Positions 45,642-54,160 of a stretch of DNA of 64,000 nt are shown here, piece after piece. Each line of letters begins with the position of its first letter. Within the stretch, counting starts at the first letter, position 1. Below the pieces are notes generated by a model. It did no database searches. It saw nothing but the letters and a program-made list of their open reading frames with translations, and had not been told where the DNA came from. The stretch lies in contig NZ_JAOTIF010000001.1 in NCBI RefSeq assembly GCF_025628885.1, positions 620,001-684,000 on the forward strand. The letters run 5' to 3'. A program made the translations under genes and the position numbers. This stretch comes from Paraflavisolibacter caeni (GTDB taxonomy: Bacteria > Bacteroidota > Bacteroidia > Chitinophagales > Chitinophagaceae).

Positions 45642-46137
45642 AATACTCCTAATCGTTTATTAGATTTTCTGATGCGGATTATGTAAAAATTCTTGGAGTA
45701 AAAATCGTACGATAAGCTATTATTTTACGGATTAGGATAAAATGCAAGAGTAAAAGTAAAATGCTTTTTTAAATTTCGCAAGCACTTTTTAGGCTCATCC
45801 TTTTTTCTTTTCAAAAAATACTGTTAATCATTAATATATATAAAAGTTTAACAAATAGATGTAGAAAGATTTGGAAACGAATCGGCAGGCCTCTAATCCT
45901 CAAAAGTTCAGACACACATGGCAACCTCAAAGTATTTTTCAACCCGATACCAGAAATAAGCTACTAAAAAATCAGGCCAAGCACTTCAATCGATAACTTT
46001 TTAACTAATTTCAAAAATTTGCCATATTTATTGCTGAAATGGGAATTCTTCAATCCACTTATTTCCACAATTTTTATGATTTCCCCATCACACTAACCCC
46101 TCAGTTTTCTATGCTGCATTTTACATTTCCACCCAGC

Positions 46138-46170
46138 TTATAGAGACCTTATAGAGATGTTATAGAGACC
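46138..46170. repeat. Three tandem 11-bp repeats (TTATAGAGAYS)
   Basis: Copies at 46138-46148, 46149-46159 and 46160-46170 differ at only two bases (ACC, ATG, ACC endings), with a fourth partial unit (TTACTGCAGTG). The 11-base spacing puts the copies on the same helix face, as for multimeric regulator binding. Confidence 0.75.
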
Positions 46171-46341
46171 TTACTGCAGTGTAACTCCATAGGAACTCCC
46201 TGTCTATTCCGTATCAACTGCCCTCTAACAGCCCAGTCACCACCCATCTATCATCTATCATCGAATATCTGTCATCCATCACCACTTCTCCCTGCCAAAT
46301 TTCCAAATTCTTAAATCTCAAATCAGCATTCCGCAATCCCG

Positions 46342-46349
46342 TATTTTTG
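46342..46349 (+). promoter_or_regulatory. -7 element (TATTTTTG) of uvrA
   Basis: An exact TAnnTTTG match 14 bases before the uvrA ATG, giving a very short leader. No -33 TTTG at the usual distance. Confidence 0.45.
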
Positions 46350-46363
46350 CTAAGTTTTTTATC

Positions 46364-49222
46364 ATGAAAATAGAGGCAGTTATAAAAGAAGCGAAGGGTG
46401 GTTTGCATAAAAGCGAACCCATTTTCATAAAAGGAGCCCGTGTCCATAATCTTAAAAATATTGATGTTGCTTTTCCGCGCAACCAGTTGATTGTGGTTAC
46501 CGGTGTGTCCGGTTCAGGAAAGTCTTCATTGACTATAGATACATTATATGCCGAAGGGCAGAGGCGGTATGCAGAAAGCCTGAGTGCTTACGTGCGCCAG
46601 TTTTTGAACCGCATGGACAAACCCGATGTGGATTACATCAAAGGTTTGGCCCCGGCTATTGCCATCGAGCAAAAAGTAATTACCCGCACGCCTCGCAGTA
46701 CCGTGGGCAGCATGACTGAGATATACGATTATCTCCGTCTTTTGTTTGCAAGGGTAGGTAAAACCATTTCTCCGGTCTCCGGACGTGTGGTTAAAAAAGA
46801 TGATGTGAAAGATGTCGTGGATGCAGTCAAGGCATTGAAGGAGGGAAGTAAGGTATATATCCTCACCGCATTTAAGCAGCACCGCAACCGTGATATTAAA
46901 GAGGAATTGAACATCTTGATGCAGAAAGGGTTTTCCAGGATTTACGTTTCTGAACTCTCAGTGTCGCAGCAGGAAGCACCTGTGTCGGAAAGTGCTATTT
47001 ACCGGATCGAAGATTTACTGGAAGAGAATAGTGTCGATTTTCAGAAGACTTTTCAGTTTCCTTCCAATGTATACGTGCTGATCGACCGCATTGTTGCTAA
47101 AGAATTTGACGAAGATGACGAACACCGCCTGGCTGATTCAGTAGGAACAGCTTTTTATGAAGGTGAAGGCGATGTGTATGTTGAAGTGGACGGGAACCGG
47201 TTACTGCATTTTAATAACCGTTTCGAGTTGGACGGAATGACGTTCGAAGAACCTTCTCCTAACTTGTTTTCCTTCAACAATCCTTTTGGTGCCTGCCCGG
47301 TTTGTGAAGGCTTTTCTCAGGTGTTGGGTATTGATGAAGACCTGGTGATTCCGGATAAAAGATTAAGCGTCTACGAAGGTGCCGTTGCGCCCTGGAAAGG
47401 AGAGAAACTGGGTAAATGGAAGGAGAGTTTTGTAAAGGCAGCCCGCCATTTCGACTTCCCGGTACACAAACCCATTGCCGACCTGACCAAAGAGCAGTAC
47501 CGCGTTTTATGGGAAGGTAATCAGCATGTTTATGGAATTGACGACTTCTTCAAGGAAGTAGAACAAAACTTGTATAAAGTTCAGTACCGTGTGCTTTTAA
47601 GCCGCTATCGTGGCCGTACCACCTGTCCTGAATGCAAGGGATACCGTTTGCGCAAGGAGGCTTTGTACGTAAAAGTGCATGGCCGGCATATCGGCGAACT
47701 GAGCGAGATGCCTGTAAAAGATTTAAACGTTTGGTTCGAAGAGGCCGTCCGTTACTTTTCTGAATACGAATCTACCGTAGCCAAAAGGATCGTTATCGAA
47801 ATCAACCACAGGCTCAATACATTATTGAATGTCGGACTTGGTTATCTCACCCTCAACCGCTTGGCCAATACGCTTAGTGGGGGTGAAAGCCAGCGCATTC
47901 AGCTTACCCGTAGCCTGGGAAGTAACCTGACCAATTCTTTATATATTCTCGATGAACCATCTATTGGTCTGCATTCCCGCGATACGCAAAACCTCATAAG
48001 GGTTTTAAAGGAACTCCGTGATCTGGGTAATACCGTCGTTGTGGTTGAACACGACGAAATGATGATGCGTGAAGCAGACTATATAATCGATATGGGCCCG
48101 CTTGCCTCTCATTTAGGTGGCGAGGTGATTGCTTCTGGCAACTATGATGCGATCATTAGCAATCCCCAAAGCCTTACCGGCCAGTATTTAAACGGAGAGC
48201 TCACCATCGAACCACCCAAAAAGGTGCGCAAATGGCGCGAATCAATTATTGTCGAAGGTGTCCGCCAGCACAACCTGAAAGATATCACAGTTGAATTCCC
48301 GTTGAATGTCCTGGGCGTCGTGAGTGGCGTCAGTGGGAGCGGGAAGACGACCTTGATTAAACATATTTTATATCCTGCACTGAAAAAACATTTGGGTGAA
48401 CCAGGCGAGAAAGTGGGCTTCCATAGGGCCATAACCGGCGATATTGATGCCATTACCCAGGTGGAAATGGTAGACCAGAATCCGATCGGTAAGTCTTCAC
48501 GAAGTAATCCTGTAACCTATATCAAAGCATGGGATCATGTACGCGATCTGTTTGCCTCCCAGCCTCTGAGTAAAATAAGAGGTTTCCAGCCGAAACATTT
48601 TTCGTTTAATGTTGACGGAGGCCGCTGTGATGCCTGCAAAGGGGAAGGGGAAAAGATCGTTGAAATGCAGTTCTTGGCCGATGTGCATTTGACCTGCGAG
48701 GTTTGCCATGGTCATAAATTCAAGGAAGAGGTGCTGGAAGTTCAGTACAAAGGCAAAAATGTATTTGAAGTACTGGAAATGAGCGTGGATGAAGCTCTTG
48801 ACTTTTTCGAAGAACAGAAAGCTATATGCAACGCCATCAAGCCTTTGAGCGAAGTTGGCTTGGGCTATGTAAAACTGGGGCAATCATCCGATACCTTGTC
48901 TGGCGGTGAAGCACAAAGGGTGAAGCTGGCTTCATTCTTAGGCAAAGGCAAGTCCGCCGGAAAAGTATTGTTCATCTTCGACGAGCCAACTACAGGACTT
49001 CACTTCCATGACATCAAAAAACTGCTCGCTTCATTTAATGCCCTGATCGACCAGGGACATTCCATATTAGTAATTGAGCACAATACAGATGTTATCAAGA
49101 GTGCCGATTGGGTTATTGATCTTGGCCCTGAAGCCGGTGATGATGGCGGCAGCCTGGTGTATGCCGGCAAACCGGAAGGATTGAAAAAAGTGAAGGAGAG
49201 TTATACCGGGAGATTTTTATAA
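46364..49222 (+). CDS. uvrA: UvrABC excinuclease ATPase subunit UvrA
   Basis: The protein has 952 residues, of full length. UvrA finds bulky DNA damage and loads UvrB. Two ABC ATPase halves are visible: Walker A GVSGSGKSS (Lys 53) with its zinc module (CPVCEGF, CPECKGYRLRKEA) and signature LSGGESQRI, then Walker A GVSGSGKTTL in the second half, zinc finger CDACKGEGEK with CEVCHG, signature LSGGEAQRV and Walker B VLFIFDEPTTGLH. The start MKIEAVIKEA is slightly longer than the common core FIKGARVHNLKNIDV. The gene stands alone behind a long gap with an 11-base repeat and has a -7 element close to the ATG. Confidence 0.98.
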   Translation: MKIEAVIKEAKGGLHKSEPIFIKGARVHNLKNIDVAFPRNQLIVVTGVSGSGKSSLTIDTLYAEGQRRYAESLSAYVRQFLNRMDKPDVDYIKGLAPAIAIEQKVITRTPRSTVGSMTEIYDYLRLLFARVGKTISPVSGRVVKKDDVKDVVDAVKALKEGSKVYILTAFKQHRNRDIKEELNILMQKGFSRIYVSELSVSQQEAPVSESAIYRIEDLLEENSVDFQKTFQFPSNVYVLIDRIVAKEFDEDDEHRLADSVGTAFYEGEGDVYVEVDGNRLLHFNNRFELDGMTFEEPSPNLFSFNNPFGACPVCEGFSQVLGIDEDLVIPDKRLSVYEGAVAPWKGEKLGKWKESFVKAARHFDFPVHKPIADLTKEQYRVLWEGNQHVYGIDDFFKEVEQNLYKVQYRVLLSRYRGRTTCPECKGYRLRKEALYVKVHGRHIGELSEMPVKDLNVWFEEAVRYFSEYESTVAKRIVIEINHRLNTLLNVGLGYLTLNRLANTLSGGESQRIQLTRSLGSNLTNSLYILDEPSIGLHSRDTQNLIRVLKELRDLGNTVVVVEHDEMMMREADYIIDMGPLASHLGGEVIASGNYDAIISNPQSLTGQYLNGELTIEPPKKVRKWRESIIVEGVRQHNLKDITVEFPLNVLGVVSGVSGSGKTTLIKHILYPALKKHLGEPGEKVGFHRAITGDIDAITQVEMVDQNPIGKSSRSNPVTYIKAWDHVRDLFASQPLSKIRGFQPKHFSFNVDGGRCDACKGEGEKIVEMQFLADVHLTCEVCHGHKFKEEVLEVQYKGKNVFEVLEMSVDEALDFFEEQKAICNAIKPLSEVGLGYVKLGQSSDTLSGGEAQRVKLASFLGKGKSAGKVLFIFDEPTTGLHFHDIKKLLASFNALIDQGHSILVIEHNTDVIKSADWVIDLGPEAGDDGGSLVYAGKPEGLKKVKESYTGRFL

Positions 49223-49231
49223 GTAATGAAA

Positions 49232-50029
49232 CTACCTGCATTTCCATGGGTCAGTAGGATTGTTTGTTCTTCTTTGTTTCTCTTGAGAGATGTCGTAACA
49301 AAAGGATAGTGACTTTGCTGTGATACTGGTGATGGCTGTTTTTATTTTGATCCCCCTGCTGGTTTCAGGAGCTTTAACTGTTTTGCTGGTGCCTGGCTGG
49401 ATATTGGAAAAAACAACCTCTTTGGTTTCCCATAAATCACCGCTTTCCTTGATATAATCTATTTTAATATCAACTTCATCTAATATACTCTCTGTATTAT
49501 TCGTTACAGTGATTTCAAGATCACTGATGCCACCGAAAAAGCCAACTTTAAAATCACTGGATTGGTATGTGATGTATTTGCTCCAGTTGTTTCGGTATTC
49601 CCTGTTAATGATCTCCTGGGCATGCTCCAACGCGATCTTTTGCCTTTCCTTTTCATCCAATTCCTGTATACCAGGTTTTTTAGGAGAAGCAGTCGAAGCA
49701 GTGCTTACAGTTGGTCCGTCTGTTTCCATATTCCTCTTATTGACAAAAAAGATAATGGCTAAAAAAACAATAGAGGCTAAAACCAATGCTGCGATCCATA
49801 TCAATCTATAAGGTTGGGAGGTATGCTGTTGATTTGACATTGGATGATGATAAGGAGGAGGAGGGCTGTTGAATAATTCCTGCAACTCTTTCACCTGTCC
49901 TGCCGGTGTCCAGTCTTTCAGGGTATCGGACCATATAGGCGTTTGCGGCGAGATGTTTTGTTGCTTCAGCTCGTCGATGTCGTACGGCCCCTTTTGTGCC
50001 TTTCCGTCATGCATGTAAAATCTCTTCAT
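49232..50029 (-). CDS. GYF-domain (DUF4339) membrane protein
   Basis: The protein has 265 residues from the ATG at 50029 (MKRFYMHDGKAQKGPYDIDEL); a TTG upstream would include the palindromic terminator of gdhA, so it is rejected. The GYF_2 domain (residues 1-55) ends with TPIWSDTLKDWTPAGQVKEL. A Pro-rich linker (NSPPPPYHHP) and one membrane helix (LIWIAALVLASIVFLAIIFF) follow, and then a periplasmic or cytoplasmic tail with an Ig-like domain (ISDLEITVTNNTESILDEVD). Function is unknown; GYF_2 domains bind proline-rich segments, and such a segment is in its own linker. It is convergent with uvrA. Confidence 0.82.
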   Translation of the reverse strand: MKRFYMHDGKAQKGPYDIDELKQQNISPQTPIWSDTLKDWTPAGQVKELQELFNSPPPPYHHPMSNQQHTSQPYRLIWIAALVLASIVFLAIIFFVNKRNMETDGPTVSTASTASPKKPGIQELDEKERQKIALEHAQEIINREYRNNWSKYITYQSSDFKVGFFGGISDLEITVTNNTESILDEVDIKIDYIKESGDLWETKEVVFSNIQPGTSKTVKAPETSRGIKIKTAITSITAKSLSFCYDISQEKQRRTNNPTDPWKCR

Positions 50030-50063
50030 ATGATTGGGACTTGGGCAATTTACAAACAATAGC

Positions 50064-50099
50064 AAAATAAAAGCCCCGCGATCGCGGGGCTTTTATTTT
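50064..50099 (-). terminator. Terminator after gdhA
   Basis: A 36-base perfect palindrome (50064-50099, core GCCCCGCGATCGCGGGGC) with A/T tracts on both sides, 19 bases beyond the gdhA stop. Confidence 0.92.
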
Positions 50100-50118
50100 A
50101 TTACCTGATTTATGCTTT

Positions 50119-51540
50119 TTATGGGAAGATACCCAGTTCTACATATGCATTAGCCACTTTATTAATGGCTACAACAAAGGCTGCAGTACGCATATCCGGA
50201 ATATCAGGATTGCGTTTCCACTCGTTCATGATTTCGTGAGTAGCGTCTATCATAGTTTCTTCAAGACCGCTATACACCAATTCAGCTTCACTGGCACCAT
50301 GCATAATAAACTGCCGTTCATGTTCCACTACACGCTTGCCAGTCAGTTCTTCCATTTGGCCAAGAATGTGTGCATTCATGTTTTCGTTGAAGCGTTTCTC
50401 CATGCGTCCGTAACGAACGTGGCTGAGATTTTTGAGCCATTCAAAATAAGATACGGTAACACCTCCTGCATTCAGGTAAATATCAGGCACTACAAGTGTT
50501 CCTTTTTCAATGAAGATTTCATCGGCTTCTGGTGTAAGTGGCCCATTGGCAGCTTCACCAATAATCTTTGCTTTTACTCTTGGAGCATTATCTCCATTGA
50601 TTACATTTTCCAACGCTGCAGGTACAAGGATGTCACACTCATATTCCAATGCATCTGTGTTTTTGTCGAAGTTATGGGCTTGGGGAAAGTTGAGTATGGA
50701 TCCCGTAGTTTTGCGGTGTTCAAATACTTCTTCAATATTGAGTCCCTCATCATTGTAAATAGCCCCTTCATATTCTGACAAGGCAACGATCTTTGCCCCA
50801 GCATCATGAAAGAATTTAGCTGTATGATAGCCAACGTTGCCAAGTCCCTGGACAATCACTCTTTTTCCGGTCACTCCTGTAGTCAATCCAAGTCTTCCCA
50901 TTACATCGGGCATATTGCATACTTCACGCAGCCCATAAAATACGCCCAGTCCGGTAGCTTCCCTGCGACCGCGAACTCCACCTTGCGTAACGGGTTTACC
51001 TGTTACACATCCGGCAGCATCTATTTCGCCAGGGCGAAGACTTTGGTAGGTATCCACAATCCATGCCATTTCGCGTTCACCTGTCCCATAGTCTGGTGCT
51101 GGTACATCAGTACCAGGTCCAATAAAGTTTTTCTTAATGAGCTCGGCGGTGTAGCGGCGGGTGATCTTTTCCAATTCGTAAGGCGAGTGTGCCTTCGGGT
51201 TGATTTTAATACCCCCTTTTGCGCCGCCAAAGGGAACATTCACGATGGCGCATTTGTAGGTCATGAGTGAAGCCAATGCCATTACTTCATCTTGATTGAC
51301 TTCTGCGGCAAAACGGATTCCTCCTTTACAAGGTGTTTTGTGTTGTGAGTGCTGTACCCTGTAAGCTTCAATTACTTCAATACGCCCGTCATCCATGCGT
51401 ACGGGAAACTTCATACGGTATACGGCATTGCATGCTTTTATTTGTTTGAGAATGCCTGTATCCCATTTTGTAAATCTTGCAGCTTTATCAAAGCTCTGAT
51501 TAACGCTTTGTGTAAAGTTGAACTCTCTTGTGTGTATCAT
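50119..51540 (-). CDS. gdhA: Glu/Leu/Phe/Val-family amino acid dehydrogenase (glutamate dehydrogenase)
   Basis: The protein has 473 residues from the ATG at 51540 (MIHTREFNFTQSV); a TTG two codons upstream is not needed. The catalytic domain shows YRVQHSQHKTPCKGGIRF, VNVPFGGAKGGIKI (catalytic Lys) and PAPDYGTGEREMAWI. The nucleotide-binding half follows: GKRVIVQGLGNVGYHTAKFF with the GxGxxG fingerprint. It converts glutamate and 2-oxoglutarate with NAD(P)H; the exact cofactor is not decided. A putative -7 element lies inside an inverted repeat upstream and a very strong terminator follows. Confidence 0.93.
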   Translation of the reverse strand: MIHTREFNFTQSVNQSFDKAARFTKWDTGILKQIKACNAVYRMKFPVRMDDGRIEVIEAYRVQHSQHKTPCKGGIRFAAEVNQDEVMALASLMTYKCAIVNVPFGGAKGGIKINPKAHSPYELEKITRRYTAELIKKNFIGPGTDVPAPDYGTGEREMAWIVDTYQSLRPGEIDAAGCVTGKPVTQGGVRGRREATGLGVFYGLREVCNMPDVMGRLGLTTGVTGKRVIVQGLGNVGYHTAKFFHDAGAKIVALSEYEGAIYNDEGLNIEEVFEHRKTTGSILNFPQAHNFDKNTDALEYECDILVPAALENVINGDNAPRVKAKIIGEAANGPLTPEADEIFIEKGTLVVPDIYLNAGGVTVSYFEWLKNLSHVRYGRMEKRFNENMNAHILGQMEELTGKRVVEHERQFIMHGASEAELVYSGLEETMIDATHEIMNEWKRNPDIPDMRTAAFVVAINKVANAYVELGIFP

Positions 51541-51613
51541 GTGCAATCGTTTTCATTTCCTAAAGCTATGAAAGAGTTTATTGTTAATGGTCTATAGTTT
51601 ATAGTTATCGTTA

Positions 51614-51652
51614 TTATTCAATAATTCTTTCAAACTTAGAATAATTGAATAA
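51614..51652. other. Inverted repeat with embedded -7 element between ccmD and gdhA
   Basis: Arms at 51614-51628 (TTATTCAATAATTCT) and 51638-51652 match 14 of 15. Overlapping the loop, a minus-strand TAAGTTTG (51631-51638) matches TAnnTTTG and could be the gdhA -7. The element may instead terminate the ccm transcript; it lies 66 bases past the ccmD stop. Confidence 0.5.
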
Positions 51653-51718
51653 TCAGGATGAGCTTTCATTATGCAAAATCAAAAAACTAAATACTATTAA
51701 CATTTATTAATAAACTTC

Positions 51719-51928
51719 TCAGAGCTCTTTTTCCAAACGGGAAATCTTTTTATCGAGGCGGATCAGATAAATAATGATGCCTGCAAAAATGGTCAGTATC
51801 ACAGCTACAACAACATATATTTTTCCATTACTGCGGAAAGTATCAGCCATCTCCACATTTTTACTTTGAGCAAAAGCAAAGAAGTTGATGAGCAGTAGGA
51901 AAAGGGTAGAGATCAGTTTATGCTTCAT
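51719..51928 (-). CDS. ccmD: CcmD-type small membrane protein
   Basis: The protein has 69 residues. A signal peptide (MKHKLISTLFLLLINFFAFAQ) is followed by a single C-terminal helix (IYVVVAVILTIFAGIIIYLI) and a charged tail (RLDKKISRLEKEL). This is the Bacteroidota form of CcmD, which stabilises the CcmABC heme exporter. It overlaps the end of ccmC by 11 bases, so it is co-translated. The two-helix layout with a cleavable signal differs from the one-helix enterobacterial CcmD. Confidence 0.8.
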   Translation of the reverse strand: MKHKLISTLFLLLINFFAFAQSKNVEMADTFRSNGKIYVVVAVILTIFAGIIIYLIRLDKKISRLEKEL

Positions 51929-52652
51929 GAATAGGTGCGTTTTTTTCTTGTAAATAAATGTCTGACAGGTGTTCTTTTTCCTTTAAAATATTCATTCTCA
52001 CTTTAAGGCTTACGATCCAGGAACCTAATAGTGTCCAGCCAATAACAGCAGGATAGAATACCAATCTCATGCGGGCATCGATATCATTATAATTTAAAGC
52101 AGGATTGCCTTCCCCTCCTGGATGTAAACTTGGCAACAAGCGGGGTAATATCCAGATAGAAGGAAATAAAAAGGCAAAAGCAAAGATGTTGTAAACAGCA
52201 CTGATCCGCGCTTTTTTATCTATATCTGAAATAGAATCCCTCAGTACCAGGTATGCAAAGTAAATCAACAATGCAATGGCAGCCCCGATAAGCTTTGGTT
52301 CCTTGGCAATAGCACTGAAAGAAGCAACTGCCGGATTATTAGGATCCGCCCAGGTAAATGACATCCAGATAACACCCGTGGCATAGCCTAACAGGCCAAA
52401 AACGATACCTACTACCGCATATTGCCGTGACTTGATATCATACTTCAGGTCATGTTTATTGAGGTATTTAACTGCATTTATGACAGAAATGGTGAATAGA
52501 ATCATCATTGCAAACCACATACACACATGGAAGTACAGGTTGCGAATGGTTTCATTTAAGATCATAATCCTGGGAACAGGAAATAATAAACCTCCTATAA
52601 AAGTATAAGTCAGTAAAACGATGCAGAGTATTTTCCACCACCATTTTTTCAT
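51918..52652 (-). CDS. ccmC: Heme-handling protein CcmC
   Basis: The protein has 244 residues from the ATG at 52652 (MKKWWWKILCIVLLTYTFIGG); a GTG two codons upstream is the alternative. Six membrane helices fit the family, which presents heme to CcmE in cytochrome c maturation. The expected heme-ligand His are plausible in LYFHVCMWFAMM and SLHPGGEGNP. The Trp-rich loop is odd: where family members normally have a WGxxWxxD-type segment before PKLxG, this one reads WADPNNPAVASFSAIAKEPK, so the second Trp and the Asp pattern are missing. The gene lies between ccmB and ccmD. CcmA and CcmE are not in the window. Confidence 0.88.
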   Translation of the reverse strand: MKKWWWKILCIVLLTYTFIGGLLFPVPRIMILNETIRNLYFHVCMWFAMMILFTISVINAVKYLNKHDLKYDIKSRQYAVVGIVFGLLGYATGVIWMSFTWADPNNPAVASFSAIAKEPKLIGAAIALLIYFAYLVLRDSISDIDKKARISAVYNIFAFAFLFPSIWILPRLLPSLHPGGEGNPALNYNDIDARMRLVFYPAVIGWTLLGSWIVSLKVRMNILKEKEHLSDIYLQEKNAPIHEA

Positions 52653-52762
52653 AGCCACTGATTAGTCTTTAATTTAATGAATAAAATGTTTTTTGAACGC
52701 TTTAGTGCTGCGAAGCACAAAGTTGAGCAAATTTAAGGAGACAAGGTTGGAGTTTCATCTCT

Positions 52763-53419
52763 TTAATCTTTCCATAAAAAAGGGAATAGTATAATCGCAA
52801 GGATAATGACGAAAAGATCAATGATTGCGAGTAAAACTACCGTAGTTAATATTTCGGGGTTGGATTTGCTGAAAAAAGTATTGGAAACCTTCATCAGCAT
52901 CAGTAATTGAGGAATGATGAGCGGAAAGCCGAGAATGGCCATAATGGCCGCGCTTTGTTGCGCTTTGGCAGCTATAGCTGCCAGGAAACTGAACACAAGG
53001 CTTAAGCCCCAGCCACCCAATAGCACCAATCCAAAAAATTCTGCCATTTTCTGAACAGGGTTGCCCAGGAAAAGCATAAACAAGCCAAGACTGATTGCAC
53101 TCATGACGACCATTAATAATGAGTTAAAAAGCAGCTTTGCCAGTACAAAGTTTTGGGGACTTAATAATGCCTGGAAATACAACATGCGCCCGCGGCTTTC
53201 CTGTAAGAAACTCTTGGCTACGGCATTGATACATATAAATAATTGTATGATCCAGAAGAGTCCATTCCATACCTGGCTTTCTGTTTGTTCCATTGCCATA
53301 TAAATAACAAAGATCGTTGCACCGACATACAGAAGAATACCATAGAAAGTGTACTGCTGACGGATCTCCAGCAGGAGGTCTTTTTTAAAAAGAGCCCAGA
53401 TTTGTGAAAGGGAAATCAT
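52763..53419 (-). CDS. ccmB: Heme exporter membrane subunit CcmB
   Basis: The protein has 218 residues (ATG at 53419; a preceding TTG is ignored). Six hydrophobic helices (YGILLYVGATIFVIYMAM, LLFNSLLMVVMSAISLGLFM, SAAIMAILGFPLIIPQLLML) and the start ISLSQIWALFKKDLLLEIRQ fit the CcmB family, the membrane part of the CcmAB ABC transporter used in cytochrome c biogenesis. It lies 27 bases after tdk and 110 bases before ccmC. The ATPase CcmA, its partner, is absent from the window. Confidence 0.9.
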   Translation of the reverse strand: MISLSQIWALFKKDLLLEIRQQYTFYGILLYVGATIFVIYMAMEQTESQVWNGLFWIIQLFICINAVAKSFLQESRGRMLYFQALLSPQNFVLAKLLFNSLLMVVMSAISLGLFMLFLGNPVQKMAEFFGLVLLGGWGLSLVFSFLAAIAAKAQQSAAIMAILGFPLIIPQLLMLMKVSNTFFSKSNPEILTTVVLLAIIDLFVIILAIILFPFLWKD

Positions 53420-53446
53420 CAATTATTAAATGTTAGTAGTATGCTT

Positions 53447-54025
53447 TTAATCTATTTTCCCGTCCAGTAAATAACACCTGCGGCATCGGGGTTCATATAC
53501 ATCTTTTTCGCCCAGCATGATCTTTTCCTGGTTTGGTGTCTTTCTATATGAATAATTGGCAATATGTCCACATTGGACACAAATCGCATGCAACTTGGTA
53601 ACATAATCAGCCTTTGCCAGCAAACTTGGCACAGGGCCGAAAGGTTTACCCTGGTAATCCATATCCAAACCAGCAACAATTACCCTGATTCCTCTAAATG
53701 CCAATTCATCGCAAATCTCAGTAATGTCATCATCAAAAAATTGTACTTCATCCAGTGCCACCACATCAGCATCGTCAGCAAGTTCTAGAATTTGGCTGGA
53801 GTGGTCAATTGGTGTAGAGATGATAGAGTTCGTATCGTGCGACACAATTTTCGCTTCATCAAATCTTACATCCATGGACGGCTTAAATATTTTTACTTTC
53901 AAATTGGCAATCATTGCCCGCTTAAGTCGCCGTATAAGCTCTTCTGTTTTTCCTGAAAACATTGAGCCGCAGATCACTTCAATCCATCCGCGGCGTTCTC
54001 CTTTTATGTTCGGTTCGATAAACAT
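53447..54025 (-). CDS. tdk: Thymidine kinase
   Basis: The protein has 192 residues, a type II thymidine kinase. Walker A is [10 protein letters not shown], the Walker B-like DEVQFF gives the catalytic Glu/Asp region, and a C-terminal zinc site is formed by CVQCGH and CRRCY. It phosphorylates thymidine in nucleotide salvage. Start ATG at 54025 gives the common [19 protein letters not shown] well-spaced promoter (TTG-N21-TACTTTTG) lies about 100 bases upstream on the minus strand, overlapping the start of the divergent gene. ccmB follows after 27 bases, so tdk and ccmBCD may share a transcript. Confidence 0.95.
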   Translation of the reverse strand: MFIEPNIKGERRGWIEVICGSMFSGKTEELIRRLKRAMIANLKVKIFKPSMDVRFDEAKIVSHDTNSIISTPIDHSSQILELADDADVVALDEVQFFDDDITEICDELAFRGIRVIVAGLDMDYQGKPFGPVPSLLAKADYVTKLHAICVQCGHIANYSYRKTPNQEKIMLGEKDVYEPRCRRCYLLDGKID

Positions 54026-54128
54026 TTGCTAAATTCTAAGCAGTCATTGTAGCATTATACAGGATACGGTTGTAATTTTAATTTCATTTTACAATGAAAA
54101 ACAATTACTTAACCATTCCGTTAGCGGC

Positions 54129-54160
54129 CAAAAGTACCATAAACAAATGGAACGTGTCAA
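54129..54160 (-). promoter_or_regulatory. Sigma-ABfr-type promoter of tdk
   Basis: On the minus strand: TTG (54160-54158), 21-base spacer, TACTTTTG (54136-54129). Both boxes and the spacing fit the phylum consensus; it gives a leader of about 97 bases and overlaps the first codons of the gene at 54147. Confidence 0.55.

Larger units (their letters stand above)
45642..46363. other. 722-base gap upstream of uvrA with tandem repeat
   Basis: No coding frame is supported; the stretch is AT-rich. A 10-base palindrome ATCGTACGAT lies near 45708. Three tandem copies of an 11-base unit TTATAGAGACC (middle copy TTATAGAGATG) are at 46138-46170. Pyrimidine-rich repeats of TATCATC-type follow (about 46246-46285). 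The uvrA -7 element is at 46342-46349. Confidence 0.5.

Noticed and set aside
46214-46447. 77-codon open frame on minus over the uvrA start
   Set aside because: Overlaps the uvrA promoter and first codons; derives from low-complexity TATCATC repeats.
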